The position numbers were made by a program, and so were the translations under genes. From positions 1 to 64,000 of the forward strand of contig NZ_CAMLFY010000012.1 of the NCBI RefSeq assembly GCF_946479415.1: a stretch of 64,000 nt of DNA, read 5' to 3'. The stretch comes from an uncultured Shinella sp. (GTDB lineage: Bacteria; Pseudomonadota; Alphaproteobacteria; Rhizobiales; Rhizobiaceae). The number at the start of each line of letters is the position of its first letter. Within the stretch, counting starts at the first letter, position 1. Below the pieces are notes generated by a model, which did not search any database, had not been told where the DNA came from, and saw nothing but the letters and a program-made list of their open reading frames with translations. Positions 57,171 through 64,000 of the stretch are shown piece after piece.

Positions 57171-57351
57171 GCGTACCTCCCGTGTGCATCATGACGCAGA
57201 GAGGCGGGACACCCGCGCAGGGATGCCCTGCCTGTACCAGGAACATCCTTTCCTCCTTGGATGTTCCCCGTTCCGGTGTGCATGTGCGAACCGGAACAAT
57301 CTCATGGTGCGCCACGATAGAGGCGATTGCAAGACCGCTAATGGAGTATCG

Positions 57352-58092
57352 TTAATCCCGGCGGGGCTCAGCCGTCGCTACGTCGAAAAGGGGAAAGAAG
57401 AAGAAACCGAACAGGAAGCCGCCGATATGCGCTTCCCAGGCCACCGCGCCGCCGGCGACCGAGCCGAAGATCTGGCCGAAGCCGATCAGGAAATTGGTGA
57501 GAAACCAGATGCCGGAAAAGACGAGTACCGAGCGGTTGGATAACGCCTCGGAAATCGTCAGGCGTCGGTTCAGATGGGCGAACTGCCGGCTGATCCGGCC
57601 GCTTGGCGAAAAGACGAAGCGCGCGGCCGCCCCCATCAGGCCCGAGACGACGCCCGAGGCGCCGACGACGAGAATCATCGCACCCCAATGCAGCGCCGTG
57701 TGAAATGCGACGGCGGCGATGGCCGAAAGGCACCAGAAGACGAAGAAGCGCGCAAGCCCGATGCGCCGCACGACGGGCGCACCGAAGGCGACCATCCAGA
57801 AGGCGTTGAAGATCAGGTGCTCCCAGCTGCCATGCAGCAGCGAATAGGTGACCGGGCTCCACAGCCAGCCGAGATCCTGCTCCGAGAAGGGGATCGTGTA
57901 GCGGCCGGGAATGAAGGCGAACTGCAGGAGGACGTTTTCATCGGTCACCGACGACAGCAGATAGGTGCGCACGACGTGGATGACGATCAGCACCGTCAGC
58001 ATGAAGACGAGCCCGCCGGGCAGGTTGAATGCGGGCTCCCGCTTGCGGATATCCACCCCATCACCCTGCATCTCTACGCCGTCACTGCTCAT
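57352..58092 (-). CDS. Rhomboid family intramembrane serine protease
   Basis: A 246-residue membrane protein with six hydrophobic segments. Rhomboid features are YSLLHGSWEHLIFNAFWMVA (His-x5-His-x3-Asn type), the catalytic GASGVVSGLMG (Ser near residue 149) and the second catalytic His in AWEAHIGGFLFGF. The ATG at 58090-58092 (MSSDGVEMQG) is chosen by family length. Substrate is unknown. It is divergent from the PAS gene. Confidence 0.9.
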   Translation of the reverse strand: MSSDGVEMQGDGVDIRKREPAFNLPGGLVFMLTVLIVIHVVRTYLLSSVTDENVLLQFAFIPGRYTIPFSEQDLGWLWSPVTYSLLHGSWEHLIFNAFWMVAFGAPVVRRIGLARFFVFWCLSAIAAVAFHTALHWGAMILVVGASGVVSGLMGAAARFVFSPSGRISRQFAHLNRRLTISEALSNRSVLVFSGIWFLTNFLIGFGQIFGSVAGGAVAWEAHIGGFLFGFFFFPLFDVATAEPRRD

Positions 58093-58372
58093 GGCCGATC
58101 CACCAAACTCACAAATACGAATCGCGCTTATATAGACAAAAGAAAGGCCGTGCAGCTTTCGCCGACGGCCGGTGCCCCCAATCCCCGGGGCTGAAATCGA
58201 TGTGCAGTAAACCATTCCCTCGTGAGGGATGACCGGATGTTTGGCCAAAACCGGGCGGCCACGCAATCGAAACCAATCGTTAACCTTAATATCGAGGTGG
58301 CACGAAACTCGCACCGCTCTTCCTGAATGCCCGTTTTGCCCGCTTTGGCGTGTCGGAACGGAACAGAATCGA

Positions 58373-59029
58373 ATGGATATGAGCATGCAGACGAAAGCCG
58401 TGACGGCGCTTTACGATTACTGGACACGCCAGCGCGGCGACCGCATTCTTCCGCTGCGCAGCGCAATCGAGCCTGCGGATATCGCCGCCATCCTGCCCGA
58501 CGTCTTCATCCTCGAACACATAAGGCTGCACGATCCGCGCTTTCGGCTGGCCGGCACCCGCTTCTGCGCCCAGTTCGGCCGCGAGCTGAAGGGCACGGCC
58601 TTCGACACGATCTTTGCACCCGACCAGCGCAACCGGGTCGCTCGTATCACTGAGAATGTCATGGCGCACGGGGCGCCCGCCATCATGCAGGTTCAACTCG
58701 TCGACGGCACGCTCGAAACGACCGAGGCGGAAATCGTGCTTCTGCCGCTCGCCTCCAAGGGGCGCGTGGCGGATCGGATCATTGGTGCTTTCGCCCCCCT
58801 GCCCGGCCAGCGCCAGCCGCTCGCCGCCTTCCGCTATGCCACGCTCGGCTCCCTCTCGGTGATCGACCCGAGCCGCACGAAATCTGCCGCCGGCAACCGC
58901 CCGGCGATCCCCATGCCGGCCTCGATCATGGCCATGCGTCCCCCCGCACTGGGTCAGACGGTCAGCCGCGTTCTGCACCTGAGGATCTTCGAAGGCGGGC
59001 GGCAAGCCGAAGATTTGCGCGAGCGCTAG
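58373..59029 (+). CDS. PAS domain-containing protein
   Basis: A 218-residue protein with a PAS_5-type domain (about 10-150): ALYDYWTRQRGDRILPLRSA, ILPDVFILEHIRLHDPRFRL, AGTRFCAQFGRELKGTAFDT. The C-terminal 70 residues are probably unstructured. No output domain is attached. Such proteins are found in rhizobia upstream of PilZ genes. The first of three closely spaced ATGs is annotated; MQTKAVTAL at 58385 would also serve. Confidence 0.82.
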   Translation: MDMSMQTKAVTALYDYWTRQRGDRILPLRSAIEPADIAAILPDVFILEHIRLHDPRFRLAGTRFCAQFGRELKGTAFDTIFAPDQRNRVARITENVMAHGAPAIMQVQLVDGTLETTEAEIVLLPLASKGRVADRIIGAFAPLPGQRQPLAAFRYATLGSLSVIDPSRTKSAAGNRPAIPMPASIMAMRPPALGQTVSRVLHLRIFEGGRQAEDLRER

Positions 59030-59166
59030 GTGCTCCCACAACTCAAGGCACTTTAAAATTGCCGTTACGTGAGGAACCCGTCACTTTTCAAAGTCGCGGC
59101 AAACCTTCTGTTAACCGCGAAAGCTTAAGACTTGGAAACACATAAGTTCATCAGGCCCGCGCGCAC

Positions 59167-59778
59167 ATGTATTCATTCCAGCAAGCATCGCCCGCCGCCC
59201 GCAAACCGCAGCCCGACCAGCGGAGCTTCCAGCGCGTTTCGGTGAACCTGCCCGGTCGGCTGATGCTGCCCAATCACGATGAATACGATTGCTCCGTCAT
59301 CGACATGTCGCCGGGCGACGCCAGCTTCATCTGCTCCGCCCGCCCGCGTGTCGGCGAACGCATCATCGCCTATGTCGATCATCTCGGCCGCATCGAGGGC
59401 AATGTCGCCGTTCTCAACGAAGACGGTTTCGCAATCACCCTGACGGCCACGGACCGCAAGCGCGAGAAGCTCGCGGCACAGCTGACCTGGATCGCTAACA
59501 AGCACGAACTCGGCCTGCCGGAAGACCGTCGTCACAACCGTCTGACACCGCGCAACACGCGCACCGAAATCACCCTCGACGATGGCCGGCGCTATCCCTG
59601 CCGCATCATCGACCTTTCGCTGTCCGGTGCGGCCGTGGATATCGACGTGCGCCCGGCACTCGGCACGCCCGTCCAGCTCGGCAACATGAAGGGCCGCGTC
59701 GTGCGCCACTTCCAGGAAGGCGTGGCCATCGAGTTCTCCTCGGTTCAATCCAAGGAAGCGCTCACCTCGTTCCTGTAG
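59167..59778 (+). CDS. Protein with two PilZ domains
   Basis: A 203-residue protein; PilZ domains bind cyclic di-GMP. The first (about 18-110) has RSFQRVSVNLPGRLMLPNHD and DCSVIDMSPGDASFIC; the second (about 120-200) has DRRHNRLTPRNTRTEITLDD and CRIIDLSLSGAAVDI. The RxxxR motif is QRVSV-type in the first domain and RHNRL-type in the second, and D/NxSxxG is present in both. It follows the PAS gene by 137 nt and ends at a terminator. Confidence 0.87.
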   Translation: MYSFQQASPAARKPQPDQRSFQRVSVNLPGRLMLPNHDEYDCSVIDMSPGDASFICSARPRVGERIIAYVDHLGRIEGNVAVLNEDGFAITLTATDRKREKLAAQLTWIANKHELGLPEDRRHNRLTPRNTRTEITLDDGRRYPCRIIDLSLSGAAVDIDVRPALGTPVQLGNMKGRVVRHFQEGVAIEFSSVQSKEALTSFL

Positions 59779-59815
59779 CATTTCGAGACGGGGCAAACGC
59801 CAAAACTGTTTCACG

Positions 59816-59836
59816 AGGGCCCTGCGGGGCCCTTTT
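59816..59836 (+). terminator. Terminator of the PilZ gene
   Basis: AGGGCCC-TGCG-GGGCCCTTTT, 37 nt after the stop codon. The remainder up to 60090 holds no gene and is AT-rich. Confidence 0.7.
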
Positions 59837-60094
59837 GCTGTTTCAGGATGGCACACCGAAAATTCGGCAGAATATTTTTGATTTTTTTTGGCCGCCAAAA
59901 ATCTTTCAGGCATATCGATTCAACCGAAATCCCTCGTCTCAAGATCATCCCGACATCCCCCAATCGGCCGACCGGCCGCTGGAATCAGCACCGGCATATG
60001 ACCGCGCGCATCCTGATGCGCCCGTTAAATTCGATAGATCCACACAAAATCAGTGACTTATACTTTCCAGCCCGCATTCGCGAGGGGCCGAACT

Positions 60095-60166
60095 CGTTCA
60101 AATTTTAATCAAAAACAACTCAAATACAGTTCAAATTCAGTTCAAGTTTTGTTTTTATTTTATACT
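60095..60166 (+). promoter_or_regulatory. Five tandem 11-bp units followed by a -10 element
   Basis: Units begin at 60095, 60106, 60117, 60128 and 60139 and all share the core TCAA (for example AGTTCAAATTC). They end 11 nt before TATACT (60161-60166). An inverted unit (ATTTGAACT, 60179-60187) and a second TATACT (60192-60197) lie downstream. Phased 11-bp direct repeats replacing the -35 are the layout of PhoB/OmpR-family activator boxes. The gene starts 96 nt downstream of the first TATACT. Confidence 0.55.
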
Positions 60167-60261
60167 TATGCGATCTTGATTTGAACTAAGTTATACTTCC
60201 GACTTTCGCGTAAGATCAAAAACTCCGTGTCATTGTCCCATCATCAAACGGGGACAGAACA

Positions 60262-60861
60262 ATGACAAAAACAATCAAGACAGGGGCATTCGCGTTTCTC
60301 TTTTCTCTGGCCGCCGCGCAGGCCGCCATGGCGCTGCCGGCCAATATTCCGCTCGCCGGCGCCACCAACCAGCCGATCGGCCACTACGAATTCTGCAAGC
60401 AATATGCCGATGAATGCCGCTCGAACGGCAAGGATGCCGGGCCGCTCGTCCTGACGCAGGAAAACTGGAAGACGATCCTCAACGTCAACTATGCCGCCAA
60501 CACGGACGTGCAGCCGATGACCGACATGGAAATCTACGGCGTCGAGGAAAAATGGGCCTATCCGGATGCGGTGGGCGACTGCGAAGACTATGTGCTGCTC
60601 AAGCGCAAGCGGTTGATCGAGGCCGGCATTTCGCCCTCGAACCTGCTGATTACCGTCGTGCTCCAGCCGAACGGCGAAGGCCACGCCGTGCTGACCGTGC
60701 GCACCGATCGCGGCGACTTCGTGCTCGACAACATGCGCAACAAGGTCCTGCTCTGGTCCGAAACGGAATACCGCTACCTCAAGCGTCAGTCCTCGGCCAA
60801 TGCCGGCAAATGGGTCAAGCTTCAGGACGGTCGTGCCGACGCCGTCGGTAGCGTCAAGTAA
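60262..60861 (+). CDS. Transglutaminase-like cysteine peptidase (BTLCP/DUF920)
   Basis: A 199-residue exported protein with a signal peptide of about 24 residues (AFLFSLAAAQAAMA-LPA). The catalytic triad of the family is visible: the Cys in VGDCEDYVLLKRKRL (Asp-Cys-Glu-Asp), the His in GEGHAVLTVRTDRG and the Asp in FVLDNMRNKV. LapG-type proteases, which cleave adhesins under c-di-GMP control, belong here, but rhizobial paralogues of this size are mostly unassigned. The upstream 11-bp repeat array is probably its activator site. Confidence 0.9.
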   Translation: MTKTIKTGAFAFLFSLAAAQAAMALPANIPLAGATNQPIGHYEFCKQYADECRSNGKDAGPLVLTQENWKTILNVNYAANTDVQPMTDMEIYGVEEKWAYPDAVGDCEDYVLLKRKRLIEAGISPSNLLITVVLQPNGEGHAVLTVRTDRGDFVLDNMRNKVLLWSETEYRYLKRQSSANAGKWVKLQDGRADAVGSVK

Positions 60862-60897
60862 CAAGGCTGGCGCTGATCGCAGCGCCGCGTGACGAAA

Positions 60898-60921
60898 TTG
60901 CCCGGCAGCCCCGCCGGGCAA
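60898..60921 (+). terminator. Terminator after the BTLCP gene
   Basis: TTGCCCGGC-AGCCCC-GCCGGGCAA, 37 nt after the stop, with only a short weak T content after it. Confidence 0.6.
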
Positions 60922-60968
60922 TAAAAGGGCCCGGTCAGTCCCCCAATCCCCGTCCCGACCATGGCCCT

Positions 60969-61009
60969 GCGGCCGGTTCTGCTGTCCCGGAACCGGCCGC
61001 TCCCTTTTT
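60969..61009 (+). terminator. Second terminator in tandem
   Basis: GCGGCCGGTTC and GAACCGGCCGC form an 11-bp stem followed by TCCCTTTTT, 50 nt beyond the first terminator. Confidence 0.75.
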
Positions 61010-61124
61010 CGGGACCTGCCAAACCCCGCTAATTCATTCAAAATTAACCACGTTCACGGAACCTCGCCTCAAGAGATTCAGGCAGGCCTGAGTCCCGATC
61101 TTTTTTTGGCGGGCGAGGAACGCG

Positions 61125-61886
61125 ATGACCATTGCGACGACAGGTGACGACGGCCACGCGCCGCTCCTCTCCAACCGCCTGCTGACGCGGCTGACCATCG
61201 GCGTCGCCGTTCTCGCAAGCCTCACCATCGGCATCAGCGTCGCCGGGCGCATGCTCGGAGAGCGCATCGCGCTCGCCGGTCATACGGAAAATGCCGCCCC
61301 CGTCGATGTCGTGATCGGCCAGGACCAGATCCGCCTTCCCGCCAATGTGATCCGCTTCGAAGACCAGCGCCATACGGGTCTTGCGGAACGCGTCGATCTC
61401 TACCTGACATGGCCGGAAATGCGAGGCTACAGCAATGCCGAGCGCAGTCGCTTCAACGATGCCAACCGGCCGGAAAGCCTGATTTTCATCAATCTTTCGC
61501 AAAGCACCATGTCGAAGGACATGTCCGGGCGTCTGGAGCCGATCTACAGCCACCTCTTCGATGGCCATACGGAACTCGGCCCGGCGGCGCTGACCTTGCG
61601 CCACCTCAAGGACAATTCCGGTTACGGCAACGAGGTTTTCTTCACCGGAACGCTGCCCGACGGCTCCGATTATGCCGTGCGCTGCATGATGCCGGCAGAC
61701 GACGCGCCATCGACCAGTGCCGATTGCCAGCGCGATATCCACATCGGCCGCGACCTTTCGGTGCTTTATCGCTTTTCGAGCAGACTTTTGCCGCAGTGGC
61801 AGGCCATGGAGGCGCGCGTACGCGACTATCTCGGCCAGTCTCTCATTCAGAACGGCCGCCCGCTCGCCGCCGCCAACAGCCAATAA
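61125..61886 (+). CDS. Membrane-anchored protein of unknown function
   Basis: A 253-residue protein with a short cytoplasmic N-terminus, one membrane segment (about 22-42: LTIGVAVLASLTIGISVAG) and a periplasmic domain that contains two Cys (CMMP and DCQRDI) that may form a disulfide. The motif YLTWPEMRGY and the last 30 residues (VRDYLGQSLIQN) are conserved in rhizobial relatives, as I recall, but no family function is known. RBS GAGGAACGCG precedes the ATG. Confidence 0.78.
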   Translation: MTIATTGDDGHAPLLSNRLLTRLTIGVAVLASLTIGISVAGRMLGERIALAGHTENAAPVDVVIGQDQIRLPANVIRFEDQRHTGLAERVDLYLTWPEMRGYSNAERSRFNDANRPESLIFINLSQSTMSKDMSGRLEPIYSHLFDGHTELGPAALTLRHLKDNSGYGNEVFFTGTLPDGSDYAVRCMMPADDAPSTSADCQRDIHIGRDLSVLYRFSSRLLPQWQAMEARVRDYLGQSLIQNGRPLAAANSQ

Positions 61887-62006
61887 AATAGCGTCGATCT
61901 GAGAAACCAATGATTCATCATAAACCGATTGGTAACGCTGTCTCGCTACTGTGCTGCCAACGGTCGTTCCGGAACCTCCCATCCGAACGCCATCTGCAAT
62001 CCGAGA

Positions 62007-63485
62007 ATGAAGAGTAACGTAGTGTCCCGTTCGGTATTCCTCGATTTCCTCCCCCGCTCCTGTCAGGCAGTTGCCACCGTGGCGCAAGGTCTGGTGATGG
62101 TCGGAATGGTCACCACCGTCGCCTTTGCGGCACCTGCGGAAGCCTCTCCGAAATATGCCGGCATCGTCATCGACGCCAAGACCGGCAAGGTGCTCTACAG
62201 CGAAGACGCCGACGAACTGCGTTTTCCGGCGTCTCTCACGAAGATGATGACGCTGTACCTGACCTTCGAAGCGCTCGAAGCCGGCAAGATCCGTCTTGAT
62301 ACTCGCGTGCCCTTCTCCAAGAACGCCTCGAGCGAGCCGCCGACCAAGCTTGGTGTGCGCGCCGGCAATTCGATCACCGTCGAACAGGCCATGCTCGGCC
62401 TGATCACCCGCTCGGCAAACGACGCCTCTACGGCGCTTGCCGAAATGCTCGGCGGCTCGGAAGAGCGTTTTGCCCGCATCATGACGCAGAAGGCCCGTGC
62501 GCTCGGCATGACGCGCACCACCTATCGCAATGCCAACGGTCTTCCCAACACGGCGCAGGTTACCACCGCCCGTGATCAGGCTCGCCTCGGCATCGCGCTG
62601 CGCCAGCATTTCCCGCAGTATTACGACTATTTCTCGGTCCGCAGCTTCCGCTTCGGCAAGCAGACCATCAATGGCCACAACCGCCTGCTCGGCAGCGTGC
62701 GCGGCGTCGATGGCATCAAGACCGGCTATACCCGCGCTTCCGGCTACAACCTCGTGACCTCGGCCGTTGCCGATGGCCGCAGCGTCGTCGGCGTCGTGCT
62801 CGGTGGCCGTTCGGGCGGTGCCCGCGACCAGCAGATGCGCAAGCTCATCGCGGCCTATATGCCGAAGGCCTCGCGCCGCGGCGGTGGCGACCTGATCGCC
62901 GAAACCAAGGACGCGCCGACGCTGACGGCAGATGTTGCAAGCGAAGCCGTCACCGCTTCGGCGAGCGGCACGCTCAGCAACCGCGGCATGGAACTGCCGG
63001 AAAACGGCCCGATCCCGACCTATCGCTACAACGAAGCCCGCATCGAAACGGCCTATGCCGCAACGACGAGCGAAAACGAGATCGTCGGCAAGCGTGCGCT
63101 TGCCGCAACGCTCAAGCTTCAGCGTGAAAGTGCCGTTCCAGCGGAAGAACTGACGGAACAGGGCGACACCGGCGATACGCTCGACAAGCTGACCACCTCT
63201 TCGACCACGACCGCCACCATGGCTTCGGAATCCACGCCCTCGGGCTGGGTGATCCAGATCGGTGCGACGCCGGACAAGGGCCAGGCGCAGGAACTGCTTT
63301 CCAAGGCGAAGAATTCGGGCGGCAAGGTGCTTTCCAGCGCAATGCCCTTCACGGTCGCCGTCAACAGTGGCAGCGGTGAACTCTATCGCGCGCGCTTCGG
63401 CGGCTTCGACAACCAGAACGGCGCAGCCGCAGCCTGCAAGGTGCTGAAGCGCAAGGGTTTTGCCTGCTGGGCCAGCCAGCAGTAA
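62007..63485 (+). CDS. D-alanyl-D-alanine carboxypeptidase (peptidase S11) with a SPOR domain
   Basis: Penicillin-binding protein of the DacA/DacD type, acting in the periplasm. The 492-residue product has a signal region of about 55 residues ending AAPAEA-SPK, the S11 motifs SLTKMM (SxxK), SANDAS (SxN) and IKTGYT (KTG), then a low-complexity linker (about 325-410), and a C-terminal SPOR domain (about 415-490: SGWVIQIGATPDKGQAQELL) that binds denuded septal peptidoglycan. The ATG at 62007 (MKSNVVSRSV) fits the signal peptide; the upstream extension is unlikely. Confidence 0.92.
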   Translation: MKSNVVSRSVFLDFLPRSCQAVATVAQGLVMVGMVTTVAFAAPAEASPKYAGIVIDAKTGKVLYSEDADELRFPASLTKMMTLYLTFEALEAGKIRLDTRVPFSKNASSEPPTKLGVRAGNSITVEQAMLGLITRSANDASTALAEMLGGSEERFARIMTQKARALGMTRTTYRNANGLPNTAQVTTARDQARLGIALRQHFPQYYDYFSVRSFRFGKQTINGHNRLLGSVRGVDGIKTGYTRASGYNLVTSAVADGRSVVGVVLGGRSGGARDQQMRKLIAAYMPKASRRGGGDLIAETKDAPTLTADVASEAVTASASGTLSNRGMELPENGPIPTYRYNEARIETAYAATTSENEIVGKRALAATLKLQRESAVPAEELTEQGDTGDTLDKLTTSSTTTATMASESTPSGWVIQIGATPDKGQAQELLSKAKNSGGKVLSSAMPFTVAVNSGSGELYRARFGGFDNQNGAAAACKVLKRKGFACWASQQ

Positions 63486-63551
63486 CGAGATTGGACCGCG
63501 CTTGACGGCGCGGTCTCAGGACTACCGTCTTCAACCCGCAACGGCATCGGC

Positions 63552-63634
63552 AGGTATTGCGTACCGATGGCTGCGGGGGAAGACAGGCGGACGCCGTGTA
63601 ACGGCTCTGTCACCCTCGGTTAGGTATTGCGTAC
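63552..63634. repeat. 13-bp direct repeat AGGTATTGCGTAC
   Basis: Copies at 63552-63564 and 63622-63634, 70 nt apart, upstream of the next gene. The second copy ends 10 nt before its start codon, so it may be an operator or promoter part. Confidence 0.45.
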
Positions 63635-63644
63635 GAGGCAGATC

Positions 63645-63917
63645 ATGGCGATGAACGAAAACCTTTTCGATGTTCCCACCACAGCGCGCGACGAAAAGCG
63701 CCGGCCGCTGAAGGGCACGCTCCACCCGCTGCACGAAGCAGCGATGCGGATCGCGGATATCGGATTGGGTCGTTCGCGCAACAAGACGAAGGATCTCGTC
63801 GGCATGCTTTTGGCGCACGGCGCCCGCGCCTGGCGCTCCGGCCAGCCGGCCGCCGGGATCCATCTGCATGTGGACGTCAGCGAACGACGCTATCCGGTGC
63901 GCATGCGCCTGCGCTGA
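63645..63917 (+). CDS. Small hypothetical protein
   Basis: A 90-residue protein, not recognised (MAMNENLFDVPTTARDEKRR at the start). It is basic near the C-terminus (HVDVSERRYPVRMRLR) and contains a helical RSRNKTKDLVGMLLAHGARA segment. RBS GAGGCAGATC precedes the ATG at 63645. It lies between the carboxypeptidase and a convergent gene, with a 13-bp repeat in front. Confidence 0.6.
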   Translation: MAMNENLFDVPTTARDEKRRPLKGTLHPLHEAAMRIADIGLGRSRNKTKDLVGMLLAHGARAWRSGQPAAGIHLHVDVSERRYPVRMRLR

Positions 63918-63926
63918 CTGTAACGC

Positions 63927-64000
63927 CTAGAGAAGGCCGAGTTCGGCGAGCTCGCGCCGAAGCTCCAGCGGCAGATCCGCTAAACCCTCACCCATATTCT
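63927..64000 (-). CDS. Partial gene, C-terminal end only
   Basis: The frame on the minus strand is open from the window edge to a TAG at 63927-63929 and ends in NMGEGLADLPLELRRELAEL then GLL. This helical tail looks like real protein but the family cannot be told from 24 residues. Confidence 0.45.
   Translation of the reverse strand, partial: NMGEGLADLPLELRRELAELGLL

Overview
The window is a 64-kb stretch of a GC-rich alphaproteobacterial chromosome, almost certainly from the order Hyphomicrobiales and most likely the family Rhizobiaceae (Rhizobium/Agrobacterium/Shinella/Ensifer relatives). The basis is the content and order of genes: clpS-clpA beside a phasin gene, the general amino-acid transporter aapJQMP divergent from a cystathionine beta-lyase gene, a BA14K-type secreted protein, orphan NDUFS4- and NDUFS6-like complex I accessory proteins, class I PHA synthase, and the short mosaic palindromes typical of rhizobia. 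There is no rRNA operon, so the genus cannot be fixed from the sequence alone.

Layout. 1-8.4 kb: protein quality control (clpA, clpS), a PHA phasin with two TGC-N3-GCA operator-like sites in its promoter, cysE, an alpha/beta hydrolase, a zinc-finger protein, an FAD monooxygenase and metC. 8.7-13 kb: the aapJQMP operon, with a strong hairpin terminator between aapJ and aapQ. 13-15.2 kb: a GlxA-type AraC regulator, a terminated transcript candidate, a BA14K protein, tRNA-Arg and an NDUFS4-like protein. 15.3-23.3 kb: a decayed integrated element in the 3' end of a tRNA-Pro(UGG) gene. It is bounded by 23-bp direct repeats, has repeated TTGTAAC motifs at both ends that look like integrase arm sites, and has a deletion that fused the integrase gene to a phage tail tape-measure gene. 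It still carries a tail gene, five small unknown genes, and at its far end a lower-GC two-gene cassette (a DUF2971 protein plus an unknown partner). That cassette is the best candidate here for an undescribed accessory system.

23.4-33.9 kb: DUF192 and double cold-shock-domain proteins, gloA, an M15-type lipoprotein, three near-identical tRNA-Glu genes with a Tat-exported Hint-domain protein between copies two and three, recJ, a 45-bp-arm palindrome, hom, an aminotransferase and a small lipoprotein. 34-46 kb: phaC, sfsA, map and radC in one direction, then sthA, an EEP-family nuclease, two flavoproteins, an exported protein, an acyltransferase and thrS. 46-48.8 kb is an accessory patch with an FRG-domain gene of lower GC, a 135-bp direct duplication and a palindromic element.

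48.6-64 kb: prmB, a pseudouridine synthase, a GAF-GGDEF-PilZ diguanylate cyclase, a methyltransferase, DUF1697, yidD, a NifU-like scaffold, folE and hisI, a patatin-like phospholipase, a CBS protein and a rhomboid protease. These are followed by a PAS protein, a double-PilZ protein and a transglutaminase-like cysteine peptidase. The peptidase promoter holds five tandem 11-bp units placed like a PhoB/OmpR-type activator array. The window closes with an unknown membrane protein, an S11 carboxypeptidase with a SPOR domain, a small unknown gene and the tail of one more gene.

Most housekeeping genes have clear family motifs. Functions given for the island cargo, the FRG gene and the regulatory elements are inference.
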